Positions 49,825-59,528 of a DNA stretch of 64,000 nt are shown here, piece by piece. Both the position numbers and the translations under genes were made by a program. This DNA is from an uncultured Rubripirellula sp. (GTDB lineage: Bacteria; Planctomycetota; Planctomycetia; Pirellulales; Pirellulaceae). How positions within the stretch are numbered: the stretch's first letter is position 1; each line of letters opens with the position of its first letter. The stretch covers positions 992,001 through 1,056,000 of the forward strand of contig CALJHC010000003.1 in the NCBI GenBank assembly GCA_938075415.1, in the 5' to 3' direction. The notes beneath the pieces are model-generated. The model saw only the letters and a list, made by a program, of their open reading frames with translations, ran no database searches and was not told the DNA's origin.

Positions 49825-50325
49825 GCGTGTCCAATCAAGTACGCGGTTCAGAAAAATCCGTCACTGGCATCCGTGACCTACTCGTCAGTGACAATAAAAT
49901 CGGGACCAAAATTTGTAAAATACCCGGACCGAAGTCACTAACGCAGATGACTAGTCTATCTGATTAGAATATTCCCGCACCGAGGTCTTCAACCAAGCGG
50001 CACGGGATGGTTCAGAAATCAACGCAACGAAGTGCTCACGACGTCCCGAATGCCCTTACTATCGAAGCAATGCTTGCGAATACTCTTTGGCCGCACCCCT
50101 TGACTTGCCTTGCTTATCTGCGTGTGCAGCTTTGATTTTGCAGGGAACAGGTGACCTTTTCTCTATCTCACCAGTCGGCGTCGATAACCAACAGATCTCA
50201 TGACTTTCAAACCAATGACGAAACAGTTTGCTCAAAACAAGCCAATCTCATCATCCAGGCAACAACTGAGCCAAGCGCAAACATAGCCTCGCTTCACTCG
50301 TAACCTCAAGGATCAATTATCCCCC
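49825..50325. other. Divergent intergenic region
   Basis: These 501 bases lie between the permease start (minus) and cutA (plus). An inverted repeat GTCACTG/CAGTGAC (about 49859-49888) is near the permease start. The stretch ATCTGATTAGA at 49958-49968 also occurs in the candidate operator at 18764-18774. No gene was recognised. Confidence 0.35.
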
Positions 50326-50667
50326 ATGCAAATCAAGAACCAACCCATACTGGTGATCACGACCGCTCCAGATTCTTCCATCGCGAATAAGATCGCTCGA
50401 AAGCTTATCGACAATTCACTCGCGGCGTGCGTGCAGATCGATGCAGCGATTCAAAGTCTCTACCGATGGAAAGACACGATTGAAACCACCAGCGAGTTTC
50501 GACTTATTATCAAGACTCAAGACAATCATTGGAAAAACATCTGCACTTTGATTGACCAAGTGCACCCCTACGAGGTGCCAGAACTTGTTCAAATTCCAAT
50601 CACAGATACCTCCCCGGCATACGGCGATTGGCTGCAGCGGGAATGCAATGTGAATCAGGAGCCATAG
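50326..50667 (+). CDS. cutA: CutA1 divalent-cation tolerance protein
   Basis: The 113-aa protein matches CutA1, a small trimeric protein tied to copper and other metal tolerance: VITTAPDSSIANKIARKLIDNSLAACVQID, then LYRWKDTIETTSEFRLIIKT, and HPYEVPELVQIPI, all conserved family blocks. The fold is a ferredoxin-like trimer. It stands alone; its stop sits in a 15-bp tandem duplication with a second in-frame stop. Metal binding is likely by cysteine or His residues at the trimer surface, but the exact role is debated for the family. Confidence 0.93.
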   Translation: MQIKNQPILVITTAPDSSIANKIARKLIDNSLAACVQIDAAIQSLYRWKDTIETTSEFRLIIKTQDNHWKNICTLIDQVHPYEVPELVQIPITDTSPAYGDWLQRECNVNQEP

Positions 50668-50687
50668 AGGATGGAGCCATAAAGGAT
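50658..50687. repeat. 15-bp tandem duplication across the cutA stop codon
   Basis: GGAGCCATAGAGGAT is followed directly by GGAGCCATAAAGGAT, differing by one base. The unit contains the stop codon, so a read-through of TAG would add three residues and stop at TAA in the second copy. Confidence 0.8.
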
Positions 50688-50711
50688 ACGGGGACTGTCG
50701 ATCCACACGTT

Positions 50712-53700
50712 CTATTCAACGCCATCAATGCCTGGCGGAGGGATCAAACTACCTCCGAGACGACCGAGTCTTGGTGAAGGCCAAAAGCGTGGCTCAATTG
50801 CAAACCCAATTCCAACATTATCACGACCTTCGTCGACATTCACTCCCACTCTAAGCAGCATGGATTCGCCAATCCGAGTCACTGAGATAGTCTGACCAAT
50901 GTTTCCAGTGTCTTCAAAATCATAGGCAGCACCCGCCGAGGCGATCCACTTTTCATTGAGTCGATAATCGACGTTACTCCTTAACACGGTGCTATCGATT
51001 GGTCCCTTCAGTGATAAAAGACCAACGTACAGCTCGCCCATTCCCGGGCGACTTGTTCTGAAACCGGCGCTCACAGACTGCAGTCCACCCTGAAACAGGT
51101 CAAAATAACCATCACTTAAGATCGTGAATCGATCGCCCACGTGGTAGAGCATGTTGTAGGTGGTTGGCCCCCATGACTCCCCGAAATTGTCTCGATCTGC
51201 CTCGGGGAAGAAGTAGGTGTCGAGATCGAGTTGTAAAAGGTCAACGATGCGTTCTCGTCCCTGAAGCCCTCTTTTCGTTTGCCATCGCTGATGCAGACCG
51301 AAGCGAAATTGCTGTAAATCATCAGCGATGATATCGCTTGGGCTCGCCATCAGCCATTGACTGCCCTGACGAAGCGCATAAGAACGTGGATCATAACGGG
51401 GGTCGAGGGCACCACCAAAACTACTGGTGATAAATCGGCTTCGAAATTGCTCCTGAGCATTGTCATCCAACGGATCATAAAGGGGTAACTCATCAAGATT
51501 AGTGTTGCTGTCGCCGTAAAAATATCCGGCCGTCCATTCCACCTTATGAGCTAGCCCACGAACATTAAGTAATGCGCTCTGTATTGAGGGATCCGCTTTC
51601 CATGCGGAAAGACTCGCCGTGAATCCCGCCTGTCCCAGCAATCGCGTCAATGGCTCGCCATTAACATCTTGCCCGAAATGTGACGCCTCACCAGACAAAC
51701 TGGGCACTAACCGTACTGGCCCAGCCTGAAATGGCAAAGCAACTTCCTGACGAGTGGATGCCACTACACCCTTTGATTCGATCTCACCGGGAACAGGCGA
51801 ATACAAAGCAGCTTCAGTTGGATCGCTTGGAAGCTCGGCAACCTTGAGACGCTGATATCCTACCTTCGAATGCCCCGTCACGGTAAGTCTCTCACCGAGC
51901 AATGAACCTCCCAGCAAGTAGTGATCGAGCTGCGGCAGCTTCTCTGTTGTTGTGTAAAAGTCATTCACACGACCCGACAAGGTAAGGTCCAGAAGATGAC
52001 TGTGATGATAGCGTCGCAGGTGAAGTTCAGTGCGATGATCCGTGTCCTGATCCCATTCTTGCTCCAAATACTGCTCCAAAAAGTTTCGATCACTGACCCA
52101 ACCAAGTTCGGCACTCAACTGCCAAGATTCCCCGAGTGTTTGTCGGTGCCTGAATAGGGTTCGTCCGCGAGTGCGATGCTCTGGTGTCAGGTTACGACGC
52201 AAGTTCCCAAGAGTATCTGATCCCTCATCATGTATGAACCACGCGTCTAGAAAACCCTTCGCTTGGTTTGACGAACCAAGAAAACCCGTTAAGTCGTAGT
52301 CGAAATTCGTCCCAACAGCCGCGCCTCGGTCAGAGAAATAGTCAAGCGAGAGATCCCACTCGGCACCCTTGGGCGCACTCTGGATTCCAAGCAATTGGAA
52401 CAAGTCAAGATCAACCAAAAACTGAGTCCCGAATACACTGTCGCTGTTTAACCTAACGCTGGAAACGTACGAAGTAGGCCGTTCCAGACTTGTGGAAAAC
52501 TTTGGCCAGTAGAGAATTGGGACTCCGCTAAAGTAGACAAAGTTATTACTGCTATCGACAAATGGTTCCCGGTCAGTCTTTGTACTTCCAGAAACAGGAT
52601 CCAAATAGGATCGTTCGCGATCACGCAAGGTCAGTTGCTGACTTTGCAACCAGTACCTTGGAACACCCATTCGGCTACTTGTGATCGCGGCATCGAATGC
52701 AATGAAATTTCCCTTTGCGACCTGCTGCAAGACGTCAGCTTTCAACCGGACCACGCCGTTGTAATTCGGAACCGTTGTTATCGCCTCGGCATCCAGTACG
52801 ATCCCACGTTCCATTGCCACGTTGTAGTACATCGATTCAGCATAGATAATACGTTCACCCTGCCGAAAAACGATATCTCCCTCCAGATACAATTCACCTT
52901 GAGCCTGCGATAGGTCGGCAGTTCCATTAAATAAGTTGGTAACAAGCGGGAGCCAGCCCACCACACGATCTGCTGAGATCGAGACGGTACCGAGCTCCAT
53001 CAGGTCGCCAGTGGCTAACTGCGCAGCGACATCACGAACCAGAACCGTAACACCCCCTCGCGCAAGAATAACGGTTTCGCCCAGTTCAGGCCGGTTAATC
53101 GTCTCCACTTGCGGCGGTGTTGTGGCTCCCCGAGCGAGCATTTCGACAGCACGAGTGCCACCGCCCACGAGAAACTGTAATCCGCGATCCTGTGCTCGAT
53201 CTCCATTCAAAGAATCTAGTTTTTTTGACGAACCCTCCGATTGCTCGTACTGAACCGGTAGTATATTCGTTTTGTCGGGTGCCGGCTCAGCGGATTCAGA
53301 AGGCAACCATTTCATCAATTCGGTTTGATGACTCGAAGCTCTCCGATAGTTGGGTGCGATAATTTGCGGCTCTGAATCAGTCAGGCAAATGAACACACTC
53401 GGTACGTCGTTTCCGTTGGTGGAATCATGCTGAGACTGAACAAAAACCACTCGTGACCGAACCCTACCAGCGGGACCATCAACAACAAGAAGAACACGAT
53501 CAGCTTTTAGTCGCTGGCCCGAAAGGCTGATCTCGCAGTTCCCCTCAATCAAAGAAGCCTCTGCTTCGCCATGGTCCCAGCGAGATATCGTCGTGCCTTG
53601 AATCTGCAAGGAATTCCCGGCGGCAAGCGGGGAAACAAGATTCACCTCGGCACCAATTGATTCAAAAATAGCAATCGGTGACAAAAGTAGAACGCTTGTA

Positions 53701-53807
53701 GTGATCAGCGCACGCAGAAATCCGCCCAAACGTCTACATTCAAAGACGTGGAATACTCGCTCGTAAACGGTGGTGGCTTCGTTGCCAACCAATAGGCTAC
53801 CCATCAA
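50712..53807 (-). CDS. LptD/OstA-like outer-membrane assembly protein
   Basis: The 1031-aa protein has a basic N-terminus with a hydrophobic signal (about 32-53, ALITTSVLLLSPIAIFESIGA). An OstA/LptD-type beta-jellyroll region follows (LQIQGTTISRWDHGEAEASLIEGN... and GELYLEGDIVFRQGERIIYAESMYYN), then a long region of amphipathic strands with aromatic ends (WGPTTYNMLYHVGDRF) that looks like an outer-membrane barrel. It probably acts in lipopolysaccharide placement or in outer-membrane assembly. Distance from E. coli LptD is large and the cysteines of that protein are not evident. It is convergent with cutA. Confidence 0.75.
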   Translation of the reverse strand: MMGSLLVGNEATTVYERVFHVFECRRLGGFLRALITTSVLLLSPIAIFESIGAEVNLVSPLAAGNSLQIQGTTISRWDHGEAEASLIEGNCEISLSGQRLKADRVLLVVDGPAGRVRSRVVFVQSQHDSTNGNDVPSVFICLTDSEPQIIAPNYRRASSHQTELMKWLPSESAEPAPDKTNILPVQYEQSEGSSKKLDSLNGDRAQDRGLQFLVGGGTRAVEMLARGATTPPQVETINRPELGETVILARGGVTVLVRDVAAQLATGDLMELGTVSISADRVVGWLPLVTNLFNGTADLSQAQGELYLEGDIVFRQGERIIYAESMYYNVAMERGIVLDAEAITTVPNYNGVVRLKADVLQQVAKGNFIAFDAAITSSRMGVPRYWLQSQQLTLRDRERSYLDPVSGSTKTDREPFVDSSNNFVYFSGVPILYWPKFSTSLERPTSYVSSVRLNSDSVFGTQFLVDLDLFQLLGIQSAPKGAEWDLSLDYFSDRGAAVGTNFDYDLTGFLGSSNQAKGFLDAWFIHDEGSDTLGNLRRNLTPEHRTRGRTLFRHRQTLGESWQLSAELGWVSDRNFLEQYLEQEWDQDTDHRTELHLRRYHHSHLLDLTLSGRVNDFYTTTEKLPQLDHYLLGGSLLGERLTVTGHSKVGYQRLKVAELPSDPTEAALYSPVPGEIESKGVVASTRQEVALPFQAGPVRLVPSLSGEASHFGQDVNGEPLTRLLGQAGFTASLSAWKADPSIQSALLNVRGLAHKVEWTAGYFYGDSNTNLDELPLYDPLDDNAQEQFRSRFITSSFGGALDPRYDPRSYALRQGSQWLMASPSDIIADDLQQFRFGLHQRWQTKRGLQGRERIVDLLQLDLDTYFFPEADRDNFGESWGPTTYNMLYHVGDRFTILSDGYFDLFQGGLQSVSAGFRTSRPGMGELYVGLLSLKGPIDSTVLRSNVDYRLNEKWIASAGAAYDFEDTGNIGQTISVTRIGESMLLRVGVNVDEGRDNVGIGFAIEPRFWPSPRLGRLGGSLIPPPGIDGVE

Positions 53808-54222
53808 TCCTTAATGACCCAGTGAACCACTTGCTGTGGGCTCACGGCCGGAGTGTACGCACCGGATTTATTCGCTCACAAGCGAGAAAGAGCGTCGAGT
53901 CAGCTGTTTTGATCGGGTTTTTGTACTTTTTGTATGGATTCATTCAATTCGCACCCGTGAAACACAAGGTTAAGCGTGAAACAGCTTTGGCTCATCAGTC
54001 AAGCAGCAGATACCCCTGAACGCTTTTCCAACGACAAAAATCGGTATCGCTGCAATTTCCGAAGTAGTCGCCTTTCAGCGTTGGTGTCCTTATCAATCCA
54101 GCGATTAACTAAGCCTGCCGAGTTCAGAATCAACCCATCGAATAAGCTAAACTGCAATACAATCGATAACATCTGGCAAGCAACTGATCACGTCACCATC
54201 AATCGACAACTCTAAAATTTTC
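53808..54222. other. Divergent intergenic region
   Basis: The 415 bases lie between the LptD-like gene (minus) and the DUF885 gene (plus). Two short plus-strand open frames (53822-54019 and 53976-54215) overlap and translate to unconvincing sequence. I see no RNA gene or clear promoter. Confidence 0.35.
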
Positions 54223-56094
54223 ATGTCAGCATCAAGAAACATCATCGCCCTGCGCAAGCACCAGAAATTGACTCGCAGTCCCATGACCGACTCAATACAT
54301 TTCCTCTTCCGACTTGTGTGCACCCTGACAATTAGCTGCATTTTTCAAACGTATTCATTCAGTGCACAAAGACCCGGCCAGGCATCCGAAAGTCGAGCGG
54401 TGCTTGTAGAACTACTGGACGAAATCTGGGATTACGAATTGCAGCAGTCACCTATGCTGGCGACAAACATTGGAGACCCTCGAGGCCAAGACCGCCTTGC
54501 AGACGATAGCCTCGGTCAAATCAAGGAACGCTTTAACACACGGTCCAAATTCCTTGCTCGACTGCTTCAAATTGACACTGAATCCCTCACAGCAATGTCA
54601 AGAGTTGATCATGAATTGACCCGTTTGCGATTGGAATCGCAAATCGCCGACTACCGTTTCCAAACCCACCTCATGCCCATCAACAATCGCGAAGGATTTC
54701 ACATTAGTTTTCCGGAACTAGCTCGTGTGATGAATCCAAGTTCAAAACAAGATATTGATAATTACATATCACGCCTGAATGATTTCCCGAGATACACCGA
54801 CCAACAAATCAACCTATTACGAAAAGGGATCCAAGCGGGATTAACGCAACCCGCCATCATCATGAGAGATTCAGCAAGTCAAGCAGAATCTCACGTGGTC
54901 GAGGACCCGCTTAAATCCTTGTTCATCATTAACCTGAGTGATTCGACAAGGGCCAATTTTAGTGACGAGGAATGGAATAAGATCTCCGAATCCATCACCG
55001 AAGCGATCGAAAACAGTGTTATCCCTTCATTCTCAAAATTTGCGAAGTTTCTTCGCAAGGAATATCTGCCAAATTGTCGAGGCACCCTGAGCGCATCGGC
55101 GATGCCCAATGGTCGTGCCTTTTATCAGAATCGAATCGAACATTTCACCACACTCAAGCTTACACCTGAGGAACTTCACCAGACGGGAATTGACGAAAAT
55201 AAACGGATTCGTCGCGAGATGGAAACCATCCGGGAATCTGTTGGATTCAGCGGTGATCTTCCAGCTTTCCTAGAACACCTCAGAACTGATCCTAAATTTT
55301 ATCCGACCACACCCGAACAACTAATGAAGGAAGTGGCTGTCATCTTGAAGAAAGCAGATGGTGTTCTGCCTGAGTTTTTCGGACATCTACCTCGAATCCC
55401 CTACGGCCTTAGGAAAATACCAGATTACATCGCCCCTCAAACAACTTCAGCATACTACTGGCCCCCTGCGACCGACGGATCACGCGCAGGCTTCTACTAC
55501 ATCAATACCTACAACCTGTCCTCACGACCGCTTTATCAACTCGAAGCGTTGTCGCTGCATGAAGCTGTTCCCGGGCATCATTTGCAACTAGCCATTCAAG
55601 CTGAACTGACTGAATTGCATCCGATGAGCCGCGAGAGTAATTTCAACGCGTTTATCGAAGGCTGGGCACTTTATAGTGAGCGGCTAGGGAAAGAGATTGG
55701 ATTCTACCAAGACCCTTATCAAGATTTTGGGAGACTCAGTATGGAAGCATGGCGGGCGAGCCGACTTGTTGTTGACACTGGACTTCACTGGTTCGGTTGG
55801 TCGCGAGAAGAAGCGATCGATTACATGGTAGAAAACACGGCACTCAGCAACCACAATATTGTCGCTGAGGTGGATCGATACATCGGTTGGCCCGGACAGG
55901 CACTGGCCTACAAAACCGGTGAACTCGCGATACGCCGCATTCGCGGGAAAGCCGAACAAGAACTCAAAGACGAGTTCGATCTGCGAGATTTTCATGATCG
56001 AGTTCTGGAAGCCGGGTCCATTCCTCTTCCGTTGCTGGAGCGTCGGATTGATCATTGGATTACCAAAACCCTTGACAAACCCAACAGCAAATGA
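54223..56094 (+). CDS. DUF885 family protein, probable zinc metallopeptidase
   Basis: The 623-aa protein belongs to DUF885: the segment LSLHEAVPGHHLQLAIQ (near residue 444) is the family's metal motif with a split HE..PGHH pattern, and FIEGWALYSERLGKE near 475 supplies another acidic ligand, as in M3-like gluzincin peptidases. An N-terminal hydrophobic segment (IHFLFRLVCTLTISCIFQTYSF) near residues 25-47 serves as signal or anchor, so it is probably exported. If translated from ATG 54283 (MTDSIHF) the signal would be at the very N-terminus, which I consider likely; the longer form is given. Substrate unknown. Confidence 0.85.
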   Translation: MSASRNIIALRKHQKLTRSPMTDSIHFLFRLVCTLTISCIFQTYSFSAQRPGQASESRAVLVELLDEIWDYELQQSPMLATNIGDPRGQDRLADDSLGQIKERFNTRSKFLARLLQIDTESLTAMSRVDHELTRLRLESQIADYRFQTHLMPINNREGFHISFPELARVMNPSSKQDIDNYISRLNDFPRYTDQQINLLRKGIQAGLTQPAIIMRDSASQAESHVVEDPLKSLFIINLSDSTRANFSDEEWNKISESITEAIENSVIPSFSKFAKFLRKEYLPNCRGTLSASAMPNGRAFYQNRIEHFTTLKLTPEELHQTGIDENKRIRREMETIRESVGFSGDLPAFLEHLRTDPKFYPTTPEQLMKEVAVILKKADGVLPEFFGHLPRIPYGLRKIPDYIAPQTTSAYYWPPATDGSRAGFYYINTYNLSSRPLYQLEALSLHEAVPGHHLQLAIQAELTELHPMSRESNFNAFIEGWALYSERLGKEIGFYQDPYQDFGRLSMEAWRASRLVVDTGLHWFGWSREEAIDYMVENTALSNHNIVAEVDRYIGWPGQALAYKTGELAIRRIRGKAEQELKDEFDLRDFHDRVLEAGSIPLPLLERRIDHWITKTLDKPNSK

Positions 56095-56155
56095 AAACAG
56101 GTCGCGGTGGAGTTACGAATCAATTGGGGTAAATGTCTCAGCTAAACAATCTCCG

Positions 56156-56653
56156 CTAAAGATTGGCTTGCCCCTTGATGGTTCGCTGAGCCACCTCCCA
56201 AGCTTTCACCAAGTGCTCCGAATAGCCCTGCGGATTCATCAGACCCGATTCGTCTGCCAATCGCATCGCAAACAACCATCCCCCCTCATAGGGTTCGGCA
56301 TTAATCAAGGATGGATCATCGAGAACCGATTCATTCAACTCAACAAGTTGGCCCGCAGCGGGCGAAAATAAATCGCTCTCCGCTTTCTTGCTCTCAATGG
56401 AACCCATGTGCTGACGACTGACGATACCCACCGGAGGTTCAACGAGCCAATCCAGAAAATAAACGTCCTGCAATAGCCTCACCGCATAGCTGGTCAAACC
56501 GAATTTACAGATACCCTCTGATTCGGACTTGGCCCACATGTGATTAGAGACGTATTCCCGATCCACTGGAAATTTCGCGGTGTACTCCCCCATTTCAAAT
56601 GTGAAGAAATCATCCGGTTCACTCCCGGAGCCAGTTGGTGAAAATGGTTCCAT
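56156..56653 (-). CDS. GcvH-like lipoyl-domain protein
   Basis: The 165-aa protein matches glycine cleavage system H protein in REYVSNHMWAKSESEGICKFGLTSYAVRLLQDVYFLDW and IVSRQHMGSIESKKAESDLFSPAAGQLVELNE. The lipoyl lysine is Lys90 (ESKKAESD aligned with ESVKAASD). It has a 30-residue N-terminal extension not found in usual H proteins. No GcvT or GcvP gene is in the window. Instead its start overlaps the stop of a HemW-like radical SAM gene by one base (TAATG), so the two are coupled. It may carry a lipoyl arm for that enzyme or another reaction, or be the ordinary H protein. Confidence 0.85.
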   Translation of the reverse strand: MEPFSPTGSGSEPDDFFTFEMGEYTAKFPVDREYVSNHMWAKSESEGICKFGLTSYAVRLLQDVYFLDWLVEPPVGIVSRQHMGSIESKKAESDLFSPAAGQLVELNESVLDDPSLINAEPYEGGWLFAMRLADESGLMNPQGYSEHLVKAWEVAQRTIKGQANL

Positions 56654-57975
56654 TAGGTGTAACGAACCCCTTGGAACTGCGGCTCGAAGAAGGCCGAAAG
56701 CAATCCATCAACACTGAGCAACCCTTTGCTCGTCAAACGGATGGAATCACCTTCAATCGTGGCGTTGTCGTTCTTGACAATGTCATTCCACTGCTCAGCG
56801 AACAGATCTTTTATTTCGACTCCAAATTTTTCGCGAAAATAACTCGCGTCTAGGTAACCCCGTTTCAACAGAAGAATCATCTCTCGAACCAACCGCTGAT
56901 GATCAGACGGAACAAAACCTCTTCCCAACGGTAATTGCTGACCTTCTTCAATCGCTGTTAAATACTGCGTCAAATCCGCCAAGTTTTGGTAGTGAACCCC
57001 ATTAGCGTGACCAAAGCTGGCAATTCCCGTAGCCAATAAATCGGCACCTTTCCACAAATTATCGCGGTAACTAAAGTTCACTTTCTGTGGATCTTTAACG
57101 ACGGTGTAGGCGCTGCTAACGCTGTAGCCAGCGTCCTTGAACTGCTCGAATGCATAGTCAACCCAGGCGCGCTTTGTCTCCCAGTCAGCCACCTTACTCT
57201 CAGTCTGATTTCCTAAAATATCCTTACTGAAAACAGTATTGAAAGGTAACTCCATTTGATAGATCGTGACACTCTCGGGCGAAAGCTCCAAAGTCTTTAC
57301 GACGTTCTCACGCCAATTATCCCAAGACTCACCGACCATTCCCGAAATGAGGTCAATATTGACATTGGGGAAATCTGCTTCCTCGATCCACTTCCATGAT
57401 TTATGCACTTCTTTAGATAAGTGCGCTCTTCCATTGAGTTCAAGCAAATCATCTGAAAAATTCTCCACACCAAGACTTAACCTCGTAACACCAAGTTCAT
57501 TGCGAAGTGTTTTCACTTTGGTCTCGCTGAGCGTGCCAGGCTCGCACTCAAAGGTGACCTCTTCTGCTCCATCCCACGTGATGTGCTTCCGAAGCTGATC
57601 AGCCAATTTCGTCAGTTGCTTAGGTGACAAAAAACTGGGTGTTCCCCCGCCAAAGTAGACGAATCGGAAAGGCCTGTCACCCATCACCGGAAGTTGGCTG
57701 ACAAGCGAGATTTCACTGCAAAGTGCGTCAACATATCTCTGCACCTCCGCTGCCTTCACGTCGGTGAAAACTTTGAAATAACAAAACTTGCAACGTTTGC
57801 GGCAGAAGGGAATATGCAGATAGAGACCGAGTGGAGTCTTCAAGGGAGAGACCGATTCAAGAGCCGAACGCACTTCGGGCAATTGATCGGTTGTCCACTG
57901 ACTGTAAGGAGGGTAGTTAGAAATAAAGTAACTACCAACATCTGTCTTTTTACTGTCGCTTGATGCCGAAGTCAT
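56653..57975 (-). CDS. HemW/HemN-like radical SAM protein
   Basis: The 440-aa protein has the radical SAM cluster Cys58-X3-Cys62-X2-Cys65 in HIPFCRKRCKFCYF; the residue after the third cysteine plus one is Phe, as in HemW-type proteins rather than coproporphyrinogen oxidase HemN. FVYFGGGTPSFLS (near 108) binds SAM, and VTRLSLGVENFSDDLLELNGR matches the family. YQMELPFNTVF is shared with a planctomycete-like subgroup. Roles in the family range from haem chaperoning to haem ring opening (ChuW). Because GcvH follows in a one-base overlap, a lipoyl-linked task should be considered; that part is inference. Confidence 0.87.
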   Translation of the reverse strand: MTSASSDSKKTDVGSYFISNYPPYSQWTTDQLPEVRSALESVSPLKTPLGLYLHIPFCRKRCKFCYFKVFTDVKAAEVQRYVDALCSEISLVSQLPVMGDRPFRFVYFGGGTPSFLSPKQLTKLADQLRKHITWDGAEEVTFECEPGTLSETKVKTLRNELGVTRLSLGVENFSDDLLELNGRAHLSKEVHKSWKWIEEADFPNVNIDLISGMVGESWDNWRENVVKTLELSPESVTIYQMELPFNTVFSKDILGNQTESKVADWETKRAWVDYAFEQFKDAGYSVSSAYTVVKDPQKVNFSYRDNLWKGADLLATGIASFGHANGVHYQNLADLTQYLTAIEEGQQLPLGRGFVPSDHQRLVREMILLLKRGYLDASYFREKFGVEIKDLFAEQWNDIVKNDNATIEGDSIRLTSKGLLSVDGLLSAFFEPQFQGVRYT

Positions 57976-58148
57976 AGTTAATGCAGCTTAGAGTTCGTGG
58001 AAATCCGATGAACAACGACAAATCTTGGTCTTGCCTCGAGGCAGCGAAACGCAAGTCACGTCAATTAAATCAACTTGAAGTCAACCGCCTGAGGGTCCGG
58101 TTCACATCCGTTGGGTTACTCGTCAGTCAAGTGTTTCAACACCTAGCC

Positions 58149-59327
58149 TCATGGTAACTCGTCCTCCGGCTTAGCAAAACATCGAAGAATGCCATCGTCA
58201 TCTCCGATGAATAACTCATCACCTACAATCGCTGGTGCCGCCAAGAAGGAACCTCTCACTTCATAGGTCCATTTTTCTTTGCCATCTTTTAATGACAACC
58301 GGATAAGGCGTCCATCCGATGCCGCAATCCAAACATCTTCACCAGCGATTACGGGGGATGCATCCGAACGACGCTTCAGGGTGTATCGCCACTTCAGCTT
58401 ACCTGTGTCGACGGAAAGCGCATCAACCTGCCTGTTTTGACTACTTACAACGACAAAATCCTTCGAGATCGCTGCACTGCTGCGGTATTCCTGAAGCAAG
58501 TCAAGATCCTCATAACGCCAAAGTTCACGCCCCTTCTTCCAATCAAACGCCAGAACCAACCCATCCATAATCGGCAAGACAACCTGATTTTGCAGAACAG
58601 CAGGAGTGCTTCCTGTCGGGCCTCCCAAAGGCAGCGGGGCCCCAATGGCCTCCCCAGTTTTTAGATTCACCTGATGAAGTTGCCCATCACAACCACCAAG
58701 AAATGTTCTTCCCGTTGCGATCGAGGGACTGCAGCGAACCGAGTCCTGTGTTTCGTAAGTCCATCGCAAGTCACCTTGATCTACTCCGAAGCAATAAAGC
58801 TTCCCATCCTGACTGGCAACTAAGACGGAATCCTCAAAAAAATTAACGGATCCGTTAATTTCACCTTCTGTCTTCGACTTCCATTTCTCCTCGCCGCTGA
58901 CCGCATTCAAGGCGTAAACGCTGCCCTCCACGTCACCGATGAAAACTGTGTTATCACGCAGACTCGGAGATGCGAGAAAACCGGTCTCGTAATCTTTTTT
59001 CCACTTCAATTTCCCAGTTTCACGCTCCACAGCGTAGACCTTGCCGAAAATATCGGCCGTAAATACCGCTCCAAACCCCACAACCGGAGTGGTTTCAATT
59101 GCCTCATCTACCTGGCATTCCCAGCGAACGACAAGGTCGTCTGATAACTGATCAGCGGTAAATCCCGAGAAGCTGGAATCACCCCGAGGCAATCGCCATT
59201 CTGGGGAGTGATTCGCCGTTTTTTCTGCAGATACGAAAGACGTCTGACAGATTAAACAAATGGTCGAAGCGGCAAAGATCCTCAAAAATCTGCTTCGTCC
59301 AGCGACGACAAAACATTGCTTCTTCAT
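58149..59327 (-). CDS. PQQ-like beta-propeller repeat protein (BamB-like)
   Basis: The 392-aa protein has a signal peptide (FLRIFAASTICLICQTSFVSA). The remainder is seven to eight repeats of the PQQ-binding-like blade pattern: GAVFTADIFGKVYAVERETGKLKW, FIGDVEGSVYALNAVSGEEKWK, LVASQDGKLYCFGVDQGDLRW, and so on. These propellers include BamB of the outer-membrane assembly machine and PQQ dehydrogenases. The PQQ ligand residues of dehydrogenases were not seen, so a scaffold role is more likely. It is divergent from aroDE. Confidence 0.86.
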   Translation of the reverse strand: MKKQCFVVAGRSRFLRIFAASTICLICQTSFVSAEKTANHSPEWRLPRGDSSFSGFTADQLSDDLVVRWECQVDEAIETTPVVGFGAVFTADIFGKVYAVERETGKLKWKKDYETGFLASPSLRDNTVFIGDVEGSVYALNAVSGEEKWKSKTEGEINGSVNFFEDSVLVASQDGKLYCFGVDQGDLRWTYETQDSVRCSPSIATGRTFLGGCDGQLHQVNLKTGEAIGAPLPLGGPTGSTPAVLQNQVVLPIMDGLVLAFDWKKGRELWRYEDLDLLQEYRSSAAISKDFVVVSSQNRQVDALSVDTGKLKWRYTLKRRSDASPVIAGEDVWIAASDGRLIRLSLKDGKEKWTYEVRGSFLAAPAIVGDELFIGDDDGILRCFAKPEDELP

Positions 59328-59528
59328 AAATACGCCATTCCCTTCATTTGGGCCGCAACGGGACAGAACCAGCGAAAGACCGAGTAAGAACAGAAAAAAC
59401 CCCCGCTCGGCAACCCACCCTTGGCTATTATAGGCTTAACCGACAATATCTTAAGTCACCTAAGCTCACGTTTATTCAAAGCTGCCGTTTTCTAATCCTC
59501 AATCAACCAATACTCACGCTCGCTATCT

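Noticed and set aside
53822-54215. Two overlapping small plus-strand frames between the LptD-like and DUF885 genes
   Set aside because: No Shine-Dalgarno, no protein-like composition and mutual overlap.
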